A stretch of 64,000 nt of DNA from Curtobacterium sp. MCLR17_036. GTDB taxonomy: Bacteria > Actinomycetota > Actinomycetes > Actinomycetales > Microbacteriaceae. The stretch is taken from positions 744,001-808,000 of the forward strand of contig NZ_CP126269.1 in assembly GCF_003234445.2 (NCBI RefSeq), read 5' to 3'. Each line of letters starts with the position of its first letter. Within the stretch, counting starts at the first letter, position 1. Under the pieces are notes generated by a model. That model worked only from the letters and a program-made list of their open reading frames with translations. It had not been told where the DNA came from and ran no database searches. A program made the position numbers and the translations under genes. This document shows, piece by piece, positions 1-7,618 of the stretch.

Positions 1-1178
1 TGTTCGGCCACCACTTCTTCCCACCGGGCAACGACACCGCGGCGCTGCTCGCGACGCTCGCCGTCTTCGCGGTGGGGTTCATCATGCGGCCCATCGGGGC
101 CGCGGTGCTCGGCGTCTACGCCGACCGGCACGGCCGCAAGAAGGGCCTGATGCTCACGATCGGCCTGATGGCGGTGGCGTCGCTCGTCATCGGCATCACG
201 CCGGACTACGCGACCATCGGCATCGCCGCGCCGATCATCCTGCTCCTCGCCCGCCTGGCGCAGGGCTTCTCGGCCGGTGGCGAGTTCGGGTCGTCCTCGG
301 CGTTCCTCGTCGAGTCGGCCGCCCCGAAGCGCCGCGCCTTCGCCGGCTCGTGGCAGCAGGTGTCCGTCGGCGCCGGCGTGCTCATCGCGTCCGGCATCGG
401 GGCGATCATCACCTCGACGCTCTCCGACGAGGCGCTCGACGCCTGGGGCTGGCGCCTCGCCTTCGTGTTCTGCGCGCTCATCGGGCTCGTCGGCATCTGG
501 CTCCGCACCTCGGTCGAGGAGACCGAGTCCTTCACCGCCCAGCGCGACCGCGACGCCGAGGCGGCCGGGCCGAAGCGGAACGCCCTCGTCGCGATGTTCC
601 GGGACCACCCGGGTGCGACCGCCCGCGTCTTCGGCATCACCATCGCCGGCACGCTGCTCTACTACATGTGGGTCTCGTACATGCCCACCTACGCCCACGT
701 CACCACCGGCATCCCGCTCAACCAGGCGCTCATCGCCAACGTCGTCGCGATGGTGGTCTTCCTGGTCCTGCTGCCGTTCGCCGGCATCCTGTCCGACAAG
801 ATCGGCCGCAAGCCGACGATGGCCGCCTTCGCCGGGGGCTTCCTGCTCCTCGCCTGGCCCGCCTTCACCTTCCTGTCCGGCAGCTTCTGGTCGCTGCTGC
901 TCATCCAGGTCCTCGGCATCCTGCTCCTGCTCGGCTACTCGGCGAACTGTGCGGCGATCATGGCGGAGCAGTTCCCGCCCGAGGTCCGCGCCACCGGCAT
1001 CGGCCTGCCGTACGCGCTCGCCGTGGCGATCTTCGGCGGCACCGCGCCGTACATCACGACCTGGCTGAGCGGGGCCGGGCTCGGGCACCTCGTCTGGGTC
1101 TACTGCGCGATCGCCGCGGCCATCGGCTTGGTCGTCTACCTGACCATGCCGGAGACGAAGGGCAAGGTGCTCCGGTGA
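1..1178 (+). CDS. MHS-type MFS transporter, 5' end outside window
   Basis: This is a major-facilitator permease of the metabolite:H+ symporter type, a plasma-membrane importer family for small acids and zwitterions. The frame is open from base 3, so 391 residues are visible and the start lies upstream. The family's usual length of 430-450 residues implies that roughly 40-60 are missing. Visible MFS signatures are the RPIGAAVLG and DRHGRKK stretch after the second membrane helix and a second DKIGRKP loop in the C-terminal half. The stop overlaps the GTG of the next gene (GTGA), so the genes are translationally coupled and the permease probably imports the substrate of the following enzymes. 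The substrate cannot be read from the sequence. Confidence 0.9.
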   Translation, partial: FGHHFFPPGNDTAALLATLAVFAVGFIMRPIGAAVLGVYADRHGRKKGLMLTIGLMAVASLVIGITPDYATIGIAAPIILLLARLAQGFSAGGEFGSSSAFLVESAAPKRRAFAGSWQQVSVGAGVLIASGIGAIITSTLSDEALDAWGWRLAFVFCALIGLVGIWLRTSVEETESFTAQRDRDAEAAGPKRNALVAMFRDHPGATARVFGITIAGTLLYYMWVSYMPTYAHVTTGIPLNQALIANVVAMVVFLVLLPFAGILSDKIGRKPTMAAFAGGFLLLAWPAFTFLSGSFWSLLLIQVLGILLLLGYSANCAAIMAEQFPPEVRATGIGLPYALAVAIFGGTAPYITTWLSGAGLGHLVWVYCAIAAAIGLVVYLTMPETKGKVLR

Positions 1179-2005
1179 GCCGACACGTCCTGGTGACCGG
1201 TGCGGCGAGCGGGATCGGCCTGTCGGTGGCGCAGCACGCCGCTGCGGCCGGCGACGACGTCACGCTCGTCGACCACCGCCCGGAGGCACTCGACGCGGCC
1301 GCCGACACGGTGCGGGCGGTCGCCGGCTCCGGCGCGGCCGACGGCGGGCGCGTGGCCGTGCTCGTGGCGGACCTGCGCGACCCGGAGGCACCGGCGTCGG
1401 TCGTGTCGACGGCGTGGGACACCGCACCGGTCGACGTCCTGGTGAACGCCGCCGGCGTCTACCCGGCGACCCCGTTCCTCGAGCTCGACGCCGCCACCTG
1501 GGACGGCGTGCAGGACGTCAACGTCCGCGCGCCGCTCCTGGCCACCGTGACGCTGGGCCGGCTCGCCACCGCCGCGGGACGGACCCCCTCGGTCGTGAAC
1601 ATCACGTCGGGAGCGGCCCTCCGCGCCCGACCCGGAGCAGCGCCGTACAGCACGTCGAAGGCCGCCCTCGAGATGGTGACCCGCGCCAGCGCGCTCGAGC
1701 TCGGCGCCGCCGGCATCCGCGTGAACGCCGTCGCGCCCGGGTTCGTCGTGGTGGACAGCACGGTGAACCCCGTGAGCGACGAGTACGCCGCCGCCGTGTC
1801 GCCGAACCCGCTCGGCCGCCCCGGCGCACCGGCCGACATCGCGAAGGCCGTCCTCTGGCTCGCCGACCCGGAGCAGTCCGGCTGGGTGACCGGCACGGTC
1901 CTGCGCGTCGACGGCGGCTCGTCCACCGGCGCGCACACGCTGCCGCTCAGCACCACCACGTCGACGCCCGGTACCGACAGTACACGACAGGGAGTCCCCG
2001 CATGA
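1175..2005 (+). CDS. SDR-family NAD(P)-dependent oxidoreductase
   Basis: This 276-residue classical short-chain dehydrogenase is probably a cytoplasmic alcohol or hydroxy-acid dehydrogenase. It has the Rossmann TGAASGIG motif at residues 8-15, the VNAAG motif, the catalytic YSTSK, and a C-terminal VDGG. The GTG start is chosen because it overlaps the stop of the upstream permease. Its own stop overlaps the ATG of the next gene (ATGA). Position between a transporter and a second reductase suggests it oxidises the imported compound or an intermediate. Family resemblance alone does not give the substrate. Confidence 0.9.
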   Translation: MSRHVLVTGAASGIGLSVAQHAAAAGDDVTLVDHRPEALDAAADTVRAVAGSGAADGGRVAVLVADLRDPEAPASVVSTAWDTAPVDVLVNAAGVYPATPFLELDAATWDGVQDVNVRAPLLATVTLGRLATAAGRTPSVVNITSGAALRARPGAAPYSTSKAALEMVTRASALELGAAGIRVNAVAPGFVVVDSTVNPVSDEYAAAVSPNPLGRPGAPADIAKAVLWLADPEQSGWVTGTVLRVDGGSSTGAHTLPLSTTTSTPGTDSTRQGVPA

Positions 2006-3030
2006 CCGACCGCACCCCGTACACGATCGTCGGCGCCGGAGCCATCGGCGGCACCCTCGCCGTCCACCTCGTCGCCGCCGGCGTCCCCGTCCAGCTCGTC
2101 GACGCCGACCCCGAGCACGTCGCCGCCGTCCGGGCCGACGGCCTGCGCCTGCGCACCGCGGCGGGCGAGCAGACCGCCCGCATCCCGATCTGGCACGTCG
2201 ACGATCCGGACGCCCCCGCGACGCTCGGGCCGGTGCTGCTCGCCGTCAAGGCCCTGGCCACCGACGCCGCCGCCGCGTGGATCGCACCCCGACTCGCCGC
2301 CGACGGCTGGGTCGCATCGCTGCAGAACGGCCTGAACGAGGCCACCATCGCCGCGCACGTCGGCGCGGACCGCACCGTCACCGCGTTCGTCGACCTGTTC
2401 GCCGACGTCGTCGCCCCCGGTGTGGTGCAGGACGGCGGCCTCGGCGCGATGGCCCTCGGCGAGTACGCCGGCGGCACGAGCGACCGCACCCGGCAGCTCG
2501 CCGAGGACCTGCGGCAGTGGGGCGACCCCGTCGTCACCGACAACGTCGCCGGCTTCCTGTGGTCGAAGCTGGCCTTCGGCGCCATGCTCACCGCCACCGC
2601 CCTCGCCGACGAGGACATGAGCGTGCTCATCGACCGCAACCGCACCGTGATGACGGCGCTCGCGCGCGAGGTCCTGGCCGTCACCGAGGCGCAGGGCATC
2701 GTCGCCGAGCCGTTCGACGCGTTCGAACCGAGCGCCTTCGCCCCGGGGGCACCGCCCGCCGCGACGACCGCGGCGCTCGACGGCCTGGTGGCCTGGCTCG
2801 CCACGCAGTCGAAGACCCGGTCCGGCATCTGGCGGGACATCGCCGTCCGGCACCGGAAGACCGAGGTGCCGCTGCACTACGCGCCCGTGGTCGCCCGCGG
2901 CGACGAGCTCGGCGTGCCGACGCCGGGCATCCGCGCGCTCGTCGACGAGATCGTCGCCGTGCAGGACGGCGCCCCGATGGACGAGTCGCGGATCCGCGGG
3001 CTCGTCGCGGCCGTGGGAGCGGGCCGGTGA
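2002..3030 (+). CDS. ketopantoate reductase family (PanE/ApbA-like) oxidoreductase
   Basis: The protein has 342 residues and the two-domain fold expected of 2-dehydropantoate 2-reductases. The N-terminal Rossmann motif GAGAIGG is at residues 11-17, an LQNGLN segment follows the NADPH domain, and a WSKLAF motif in the C-terminal domain carries the lysine expected of the catalytic site. Its position inside a catabolic operon, rather than with pantothenate genes, suggests that it reduces or oxidises another 2-keto/2-hydroxy acid. It overlaps both neighbours by 4 bases. A true PanE role is possible but less likely. Confidence 0.82.
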   Translation: MTDRTPYTIVGAGAIGGTLAVHLVAAGVPVQLVDADPEHVAAVRADGLRLRTAAGEQTARIPIWHVDDPDAPATLGPVLLAVKALATDAAAAWIAPRLAADGWVASLQNGLNEATIAAHVGADRTVTAFVDLFADVVAPGVVQDGGLGAMALGEYAGGTSDRTRQLAEDLRQWGDPVVTDNVAGFLWSKLAFGAMLTATALADEDMSVLIDRNRTVMTALAREVLAVTEAQGIVAEPFDAFEPSAFAPGAPPAATTAALDGLVAWLATQSKTRSGIWRDIAVRHRKTEVPLHYAPVVARGDELGVPTPGIRALVDEIVAVQDGAPMDESRIRGLVAAVGAGR

Positions 3031-4271
3031 CCGCCCACGACGGCGCGACCGCCCACGACGGCGCGACCGCCTCCGACGGCGCGACCGCGCGCGACGACGC
3101 CACCGCTGCGACCGGCACCGACGCCGAGCTGCTCGACGCCGTGCGGGCCCGACGGTCCCGGATGGTCGACGACCTCGTGGCGTACATCGAGACCGAGACC
3201 CCCTCGGACGACACCGGGCTGCTGCGCGCCGGCCTCGAGCACGTCGAGCGGTTCCTCGCGGCCACGGTCGGCCCGTTCGCCGCCCGCACCCTGCACGAAC
3301 CGGACGGGTACGGCCCCGTCGTCGTCGGCGACCTCGTCGCACCCGTGCCCACCGACGCCTGGGTCGTGGTGCTCTGCCACTACGACACCGTGTGGGCCGC
3401 CGGCACCCTCGCCGAGTGGCCCGTCCGCACCGACGGCTCGCGGCTCACCGGACCCGGCGCCTACGACATGAAGGCCGGCCTGGTGCAGTTCGCCCACGCC
3501 GTCGCCGTGCTCGACGACGCCGGAGCCGCCCGCCCCAACGTGCGCCTCGTGCTGAACGGCGACGAGGAGATCGGCAGCGGCGGCTCACGACCCGTCATCG
3601 AGGACACCGTGCGCCGCACCCCGGGCCCGGTCCTGGTCTTCGAGGCCTCGGCCGGGGCGGACGGCGCGCTGAAGACCGCACGGAAGGGCGTCGGCCTGTT
3701 CGACGTGCACGTCCGGGGCGTCGAGGTGCACGCCGGGCTCCACCCCACCGGCGGTGCGAGCGCGATCGACGAGGTCGCCCGCGTCGTCCTCGCCCTGCAC
3801 GGCGCCGCCGACCTCGAGGCCGGGACGTCGCTCAACGTCGGGGTGCTCAGCGGCGGCACGCGCCCGAACGTCCGGGCCGGGGCGGCGACCGCGGCGCTCG
3901 ACGTCCGGGTGTCCTCGGAACCGGAGTCCCGGCGCATCGACGGGGTCCTCGCCGGCCTGACGCCGCACGACCCCGCCGCGTCGATCGAGGTCACCGGCGA
4001 CTGGAACCGACCCGTGATGGAGCGCACCGACCGCAACGTGCGGCTCTTCCGGGTCGCCGAGACCGCCGCGACGGCCCTCGGGCTGACGGTCACCGAGACG
4101 AGCGTCGGCGGTGCCAGCGACGGGAACTTCGCCGCGGCGCTCGGTGCCGCGGTCCTCGACGGACTCGGCGCGGTCGGCGACGGCGCACACGCCCGCCACG
4201 AGTTCGTGGACCTCGACCGGATGGTCGAGCGGACCGCCCTGGCGGCGGGGGTGCTGCGACGACTGGCGTAG
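3027..4271 (+). CDS. M20-family metallohydrolase (glutamate carboxypeptidase-like)
   Basis: This is a 414-residue zinc-dependent amidohydrolase or peptidase of the M20/ArgE/CPG2 group, expected in the cytoplasm. Metal and catalytic residues fall in HYDTVW (His118, Asp120), the AYDMKAG motif (Asp147), and NGDEEIG (Glu180/Glu181). A dimerisation domain with HAGLHP follows. The GTG start overlaps the preceding stop. The first 27 residues are low complexity and come from four tandem 18-base units, so the functional protein may start nearer residue 30. The family cleaves N-acyl or peptide bonds, so it may release an amino acid from the imported substrate. Confidence 0.87.
   Translation: MTAHDGATAHDGATASDGATARDDATAATGTDAELLDAVRARRSRMVDDLVAYIETETPSDDTGLLRAGLEHVERFLAATVGPFAARTLHEPDGYGPVVVGDLVAPVPTDAWVVVLCHYDTVWAAGTLAEWPVRTDGSRLTGPGAYDMKAGLVQFAHAVAVLDDAGAARPNVRLVLNGDEEIGSGGSRPVIEDTVRRTPGPVLVFEASAGADGALKTARKGVGLFDVHVRGVEVHAGLHPTGGASAIDEVARVVLALHGAADLEAGTSLNVGVLSGGTRPNVRAGAATAALDVRVSSEPESRRIDGVLAGLTPHDPAASIEVTGDWNRPVMERTDRNVRLFRVAETAATALGLTVTETSVGGASDGNFAAALGAAVLDGLGAVGDGAHARHEFVDLDRMVERTALAAGVLRRLA
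3033..3104 (+). repeat. translated 18-bp tandem repeat, 4 units
   Basis: Four in-frame 18-base units encode (A/S/R)-(H/S/R)-D-G-A-T-like hexapeptides at the N terminus of the M20 hydrolase. The third and fourth units have diverged. A comparable 18-base array sits at the N terminus of the GH3 gene at 56.7 kb. Confidence 0.85.
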
Positions 4272-4294
4272 CACCGACGGGCGTCCGCTGTGGC

Positions 4295-4351
4295 GTGAGA
4301 TCGCACTCGGGCCCGGTTCGTCCTCCGGGTTCCGGGCCGGAGTGCGACCTC
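4295..4351. repeat. dispersed imperfect palindrome, family P1, copy 1
   Basis: The left arm reads GTGAGATCGCACTCGGGCCC and the right arm ends CGGGCCGGAGTGCGACCTC, separated by a short spacer. The same arms recur at 35013-35071, also between genes. It lies after the M20 hydrolase stop and about 45 bases before the next start, so it could act as a terminator or be a REP-like element. Confidence 0.75.
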
Positions 4352-4395
4352 GGCGCGACCGACGTCCTGGACCGCCGAGTACGAGAGGATGCACT

Positions 4396-5277
4396 GTGAC
4401 CCGTGCGACCAGCCTCCTCGACGCCATCGTCCGGCACGTCGACGCGACCGGCTTCGTCGCCCACGGCGTGCACGTCCGTGCCGGTGACGACACCGCCGCG
4501 CACCACTGGACCCCCGACGTCCGCCGCGAGGTCCACTCCGTCGCGAAGGGCGTCTGCGTCCTGGCCACGGGCATCGCCGCCGACGACGGCCTGGTCGACG
4601 TCGACGAACCGGTCGCCGCGTCGCTGCCGGGCCTGGTCCGTGGCGACGGCGTCGACGGGGTCACCCTCCGTCACCTGCTCACCATGACGAGCGGCATCGA
4701 CATGCCCTGGTCGCCGACGGAGCTGACGGACTGGCCGGACCTGGCCGCCGAGTTCCTCGCCCGGCCGTCCCGCGGTCGGGTCTTCCAGTACGCCAACGTC
4801 AGCACGTACACCGCGATGCGCGTGCTCGAGACGAAGGTCGGCGACGTCGGGGCCTTCGTCTCGCGGCGACTGTTCGACCCGCTCGGCATCGACGACGTGC
4901 ACTGGGCGCGGTGCCCGAACGGGTTCGTCGCCGCGGGGGAGGGCCTGGCCCTGCGCACCGGGGAACTCGCCCGCATCGGGCGGCTCCTGCGCGACCGCGG
5001 GGTGTCCGACGGACGACGGATCGTCGGCGCGCGGTGGTGCGATGCGATGCACACCGAGTGGGTGCACCGGCAGGGTGCGGGCCCCGGCTACGAGCGCTAC
5101 GCGATGGCCGGGTGGGGCGGTCCGGGGCGGCTCTGGCGCCTGCACGGTGCGTACGGCCAGATGCTGCTCCTCGACGAGGTCGGCGACACCGTCGTCACGG
5201 TCACCGCCGACGACCACCCCGGCGCGGACGCGCTCGCCGCGTTCGTCGCCGCCGAGCTGGCGGGCACGGCGGGCTGA
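4396..5277 (+). CDS. serine hydrolase, beta-lactamase/class C fold
   Basis: This 293-residue protein has the class C beta-lactamase/D-Ala carboxypeptidase fold. The nucleophile motif SVAK is at residues 48-51, the second motif YAN is at 132-134, and an HGAYG stretch stands in for the KTG/HxG motif. No signal peptide is visible, so a cytoplasmic esterase or amidase is more likely than a beta-lactamase. The GTG start follows an AGAGGA ribosome-binding sequence. It lies downstream of the operon after palindrome P1 and may be a separate unit or act in the same pathway. Confidence 0.85.
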   Translation: MTRATSLLDAIVRHVDATGFVAHGVHVRAGDDTAAHHWTPDVRREVHSVAKGVCVLATGIAADDGLVDVDEPVAASLPGLVRGDGVDGVTLRHLLTMTSGIDMPWSPTELTDWPDLAAEFLARPSRGRVFQYANVSTYTAMRVLETKVGDVGAFVSRRLFDPLGIDDVHWARCPNGFVAAGEGLALRTGELARIGRLLRDRGVSDGRRIVGARWCDAMHTEWVHRQGAGPGYERYAMAGWGGPGRLWRLHGAYGQMLLLDEVGDTVVTVTADDHPGADALAAFVAAELAGTAG

Positions 5278-5287
5278 CCCGTCGGCC

Positions 5288-5501
5288 TCCCGTCCGGCGG
5301 GCTGCCGCGACCACCGTCGGACGGGAGGCGCGGGTCGCCCCCGCCTCGGGGCTCACGTCCGGCGGGCTGCCGCGACCGCGGTCGGACGGGGGCGCGGGCC
5401 CCCCCCCCCCCCCCGCCACGGGCCTCCCGTCCGGTTGGGCTGCCGCGACCACCGTCGGACGGGAGGCGCGGGTCGGCCCCGCCACGGGCCTCCCGTCCGA
5501 C
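5288..5501. repeat. three tandem hairpin units upstream of kup, with a 16-C tract
   Basis: Three tandem units of about 65-75 bp each contain GGGCTGCCGCGACC, a GTCGGACGGGAGGC left arm and a GCCTCCCGTCC right arm. The best stem pairs 5454-5467 with 5488-5501 (14 perfect bases). The middle unit carries 16 consecutive cytosines at 5399-5414. The array fills most of the 336-bp gap before kup and belongs to the GGACGGGAGGC hairpin family found elsewhere in the window. The remaining 110 bases before kup hold a GACGGCCG-type hairpin and its ribosome-binding site. Confidence 0.85.
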
Positions 5502-5613
5502 CGGTGCGTGCGTCGGGAGCCGCCCTGCGCATGCTTGTGCGCCACCTGCACGCGGTCCCCGCGAACGGTGCCATGATGAGCGACGGCCGTCTCCCGGACG
5601 GCCGGAGACGGAA

Positions 5614-7572
5614 GTGGCGAGCGTGACCGAGACCCGCTCTGGAACACCGACGACCGAGACCACCGAGGACGGTGGGCACGGTCCGCGCAAGGGCGTCGCC
5701 GTCCTGGCGCTCGCCGCGCTCGGCGTGGTCTTCGGCGACATCGGCACGAGTCCGCTGTACGCGCTGCGCACGGTGTTCACCATCGACGACGGCCTGGTCC
5801 GCGCGAACCAGGAGGACGTCTACGGCGTCATCTCGATGATGTTCTGGAGCGTCACGATCATCGTCTCGATCAAGTACGTGCTGGTGCTCATGCGCGCCGA
5901 CAACGACGGCGAGGGCGGGGTGATGGCGCTCGCCGCGCTGGCCCGACGGCTCTACGCCAAGCGGCGCGGCGGCGCGACGATCTTCCTGGTGATCGGGATC
6001 GTCGGCGTCTCGCTCTTCTACGGCGACTCCGTGATCACGCCCGCCGTGTCGGTGCTGTCCGCGGTCGAGGGGCTCGGCACCGCAGCGCCCTCGGTCGAGC
6101 ACCTGGTCGTACCGATCGCCGCCGTCATCCTCATCGCGCTGTTCGCGGTCCAGCGGTTCGGCACCGGCAAGGTCGGCAACCTGTTCGGCCCGGTGATGCT
6201 GCTCTGGTTCGTGGTCATCGCCGTCGCGGGCGTGCCGCACATCCTGGCGCACCCCGGCGTGCTGCAGGGGTTGTCGCCGACGTGGGCGATCGCCTTCACC
6301 TTCGCCCACCCCTACACCACGTTCGTGGCGATGGGCGCGGTCGTCCTGGTGATCACCGGCGCCGAGGCCCTGTACGCCGACATGGGGCACTTCGGCCGCG
6401 CGCCGATCCTGCGCGCCTGGTTCTTCGTCGTGTTCCCCGCGCTCGTGCTCAACTACCTCGGGCAGGCGTCGCTCGTGCTGAGCGTCCCGACGGCTGCGAA
6501 GGACCCGTTCTTCCTGCTGTTCCCGGATGCGCTGCGGATACCGGTCGTCGTGCTGGCCACGCTCGCGACGGTGATCGCCAGCCAGGCCGTCATCTCCGGG
6601 GCGTTCTCGCTCACCCGACAGGCGATCCAGCTCGGCCTGCTGCCGCCGCTCACGATCCGGCAGACCTCACGGCAGGAGAGCGGCCAGATCTACCTGCCGG
6701 CGGTGAACCTGCTGCTGTTCATCGGCGTGCTGGCGATCATGCTCGCGTTCCGGTCCTCGGCGAACCTCGCAACCGCCTACGGGGTGTCGGTCACCGGCGC
6801 GCTCGTCGTGGACACCCTGCTGCTGCTCCTGGTCGTGCGACCGCTGTGGCGGTGGAAGCCCTGGAAGCTCGTCGTCGCCGCGGTGGCCTTCGGCGGTCTC
6901 GAGCTGACGTTCCTGGCCGGCAACCTGTCGAAGATCGTGCACGGCGGCTGGGTCCCGCTCCTCATCGCGCTCGCTGTGGTCACGGTGATGACCACCTGGC
7001 GCCGCGGTCGTGCACTCGTGCAAGAGGAACGGAAGGAACGCGAGGGGTCCCTCGCCGACTTCATCGACCGGGTGAACGAGAAGCACATCCCGCGGGTGCC
7101 CGGGGTCGCGGTCTTCCCGCACCCGAACAAGGAGACCACCCCGCTGGCCCTCCGCGCGAACGTGGAGCACAACCGGGTGGTGCACCGCACCGTGATCATC
7201 GTGTCCGTCCTCACCGCGAACGTGCCGCACGTGCCGCACGCGAAGGCGTTCTTCCGCGACGACCTCGGCTACGCCGACGACGGCATCGACCACATCACCG
7301 TGAAGTTCGGGTTCTCCGACGACCAGGACCTGCCGAGGGCCCTGCACGCCGCCTGCCTGGCCGACGTCCTGCAGATCGACCCCGACGAGATGCAGCGCGC
7401 GTCGTACTTCATCTCGCGCGGTGCGCTCCGGCCGATGCCGGGCAACCGGGGCATGGTGTCGTGGCGGAAGAAGCTGTTCGTCGGGCTCGCCCACAACGCG
7501 GCCGACCCGGCGGCACGGTTCGCCCTGCCCGCCCAACGCACGGTGACGATGGGCAGCGACGTCGAGATCTGA
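5614..7572 (+). CDS. kup: Kup potassium:proton symporter
   Basis: This is a low-affinity potassium uptake protein of the KUP/HAK/KT family, an inner-membrane K+:H+ symporter. Its 652 residues match the family length. The signature GDIGTSPLYA occurs near residue 43, followed by about 12 hydrophobic helices up to residue 450 and a hydrophilic cytosolic C-terminal domain. The GTG start at the annotated position is preferred over a second GTG nine bases later because GGAGA lies six bases upstream. It is transcribed alone, with a repeat array upstream and a hairpin immediately after the stop. Confidence 0.95.
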   Translation: MASVTETRSGTPTTETTEDGGHGPRKGVAVLALAALGVVFGDIGTSPLYALRTVFTIDDGLVRANQEDVYGVISMMFWSVTIIVSIKYVLVLMRADNDGEGGVMALAALARRLYAKRRGGATIFLVIGIVGVSLFYGDSVITPAVSVLSAVEGLGTAAPSVEHLVVPIAAVILIALFAVQRFGTGKVGNLFGPVMLLWFVVIAVAGVPHILAHPGVLQGLSPTWAIAFTFAHPYTTFVAMGAVVLVITGAEALYADMGHFGRAPILRAWFFVVFPALVLNYLGQASLVLSVPTAAKDPFFLLFPDALRIPVVVLATLATVIASQAVISGAFSLTRQAIQLGLLPPLTIRQTSRQESGQIYLPAVNLLLFIGVLAIMLAFRSSANLATAYGVSVTGALVVDTLLLLLVVRPLWRWKPWKLVVAAVAFGGLELTFLAGNLSKIVHGGWVPLLIALAVVTVMTTWRRGRALVQEERKEREGSLADFIDRVNEKHIPRVPGVAVFPHPNKETTPLALRANVEHNRVVHRTVIIVSVLTANVPHVPHAKAFFRDDLGYADDGIDHITVKFGFSDDQDLPRALHAACLADVLQIDPDEMQRASYFISRGALRPMPGNRGMVSWRKKLFVGLAHNAADPAARFALPAQRTVTMGSDVEI

Positions 7573-7588
7573 CCGCGGGGCCGCGGTC
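7571..7588. terminator. hairpin between convergent kup and uvrA-like genes
   Basis: GACCGCGG and CCGCGGTC form a perfect 8-bp stem around a GG loop, starting inside the kup stop codon. More GC-rich self-complementary sequence follows up to 7618. It could terminate both convergent genes. There is no T tract, as is common in high-GC genomes. Confidence 0.5.
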
Positions 7589-7618
7589 GCTGCCGCTGCC
7601 GCTGCCGCGGCCGCGGTG

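Noticed and set aside
5399..5414. The C tract as a frameshifted or broken gene
   Set aside because: No credible protein is encoded on either side in any frame; the surrounding 200 bases are tandem hairpin units.
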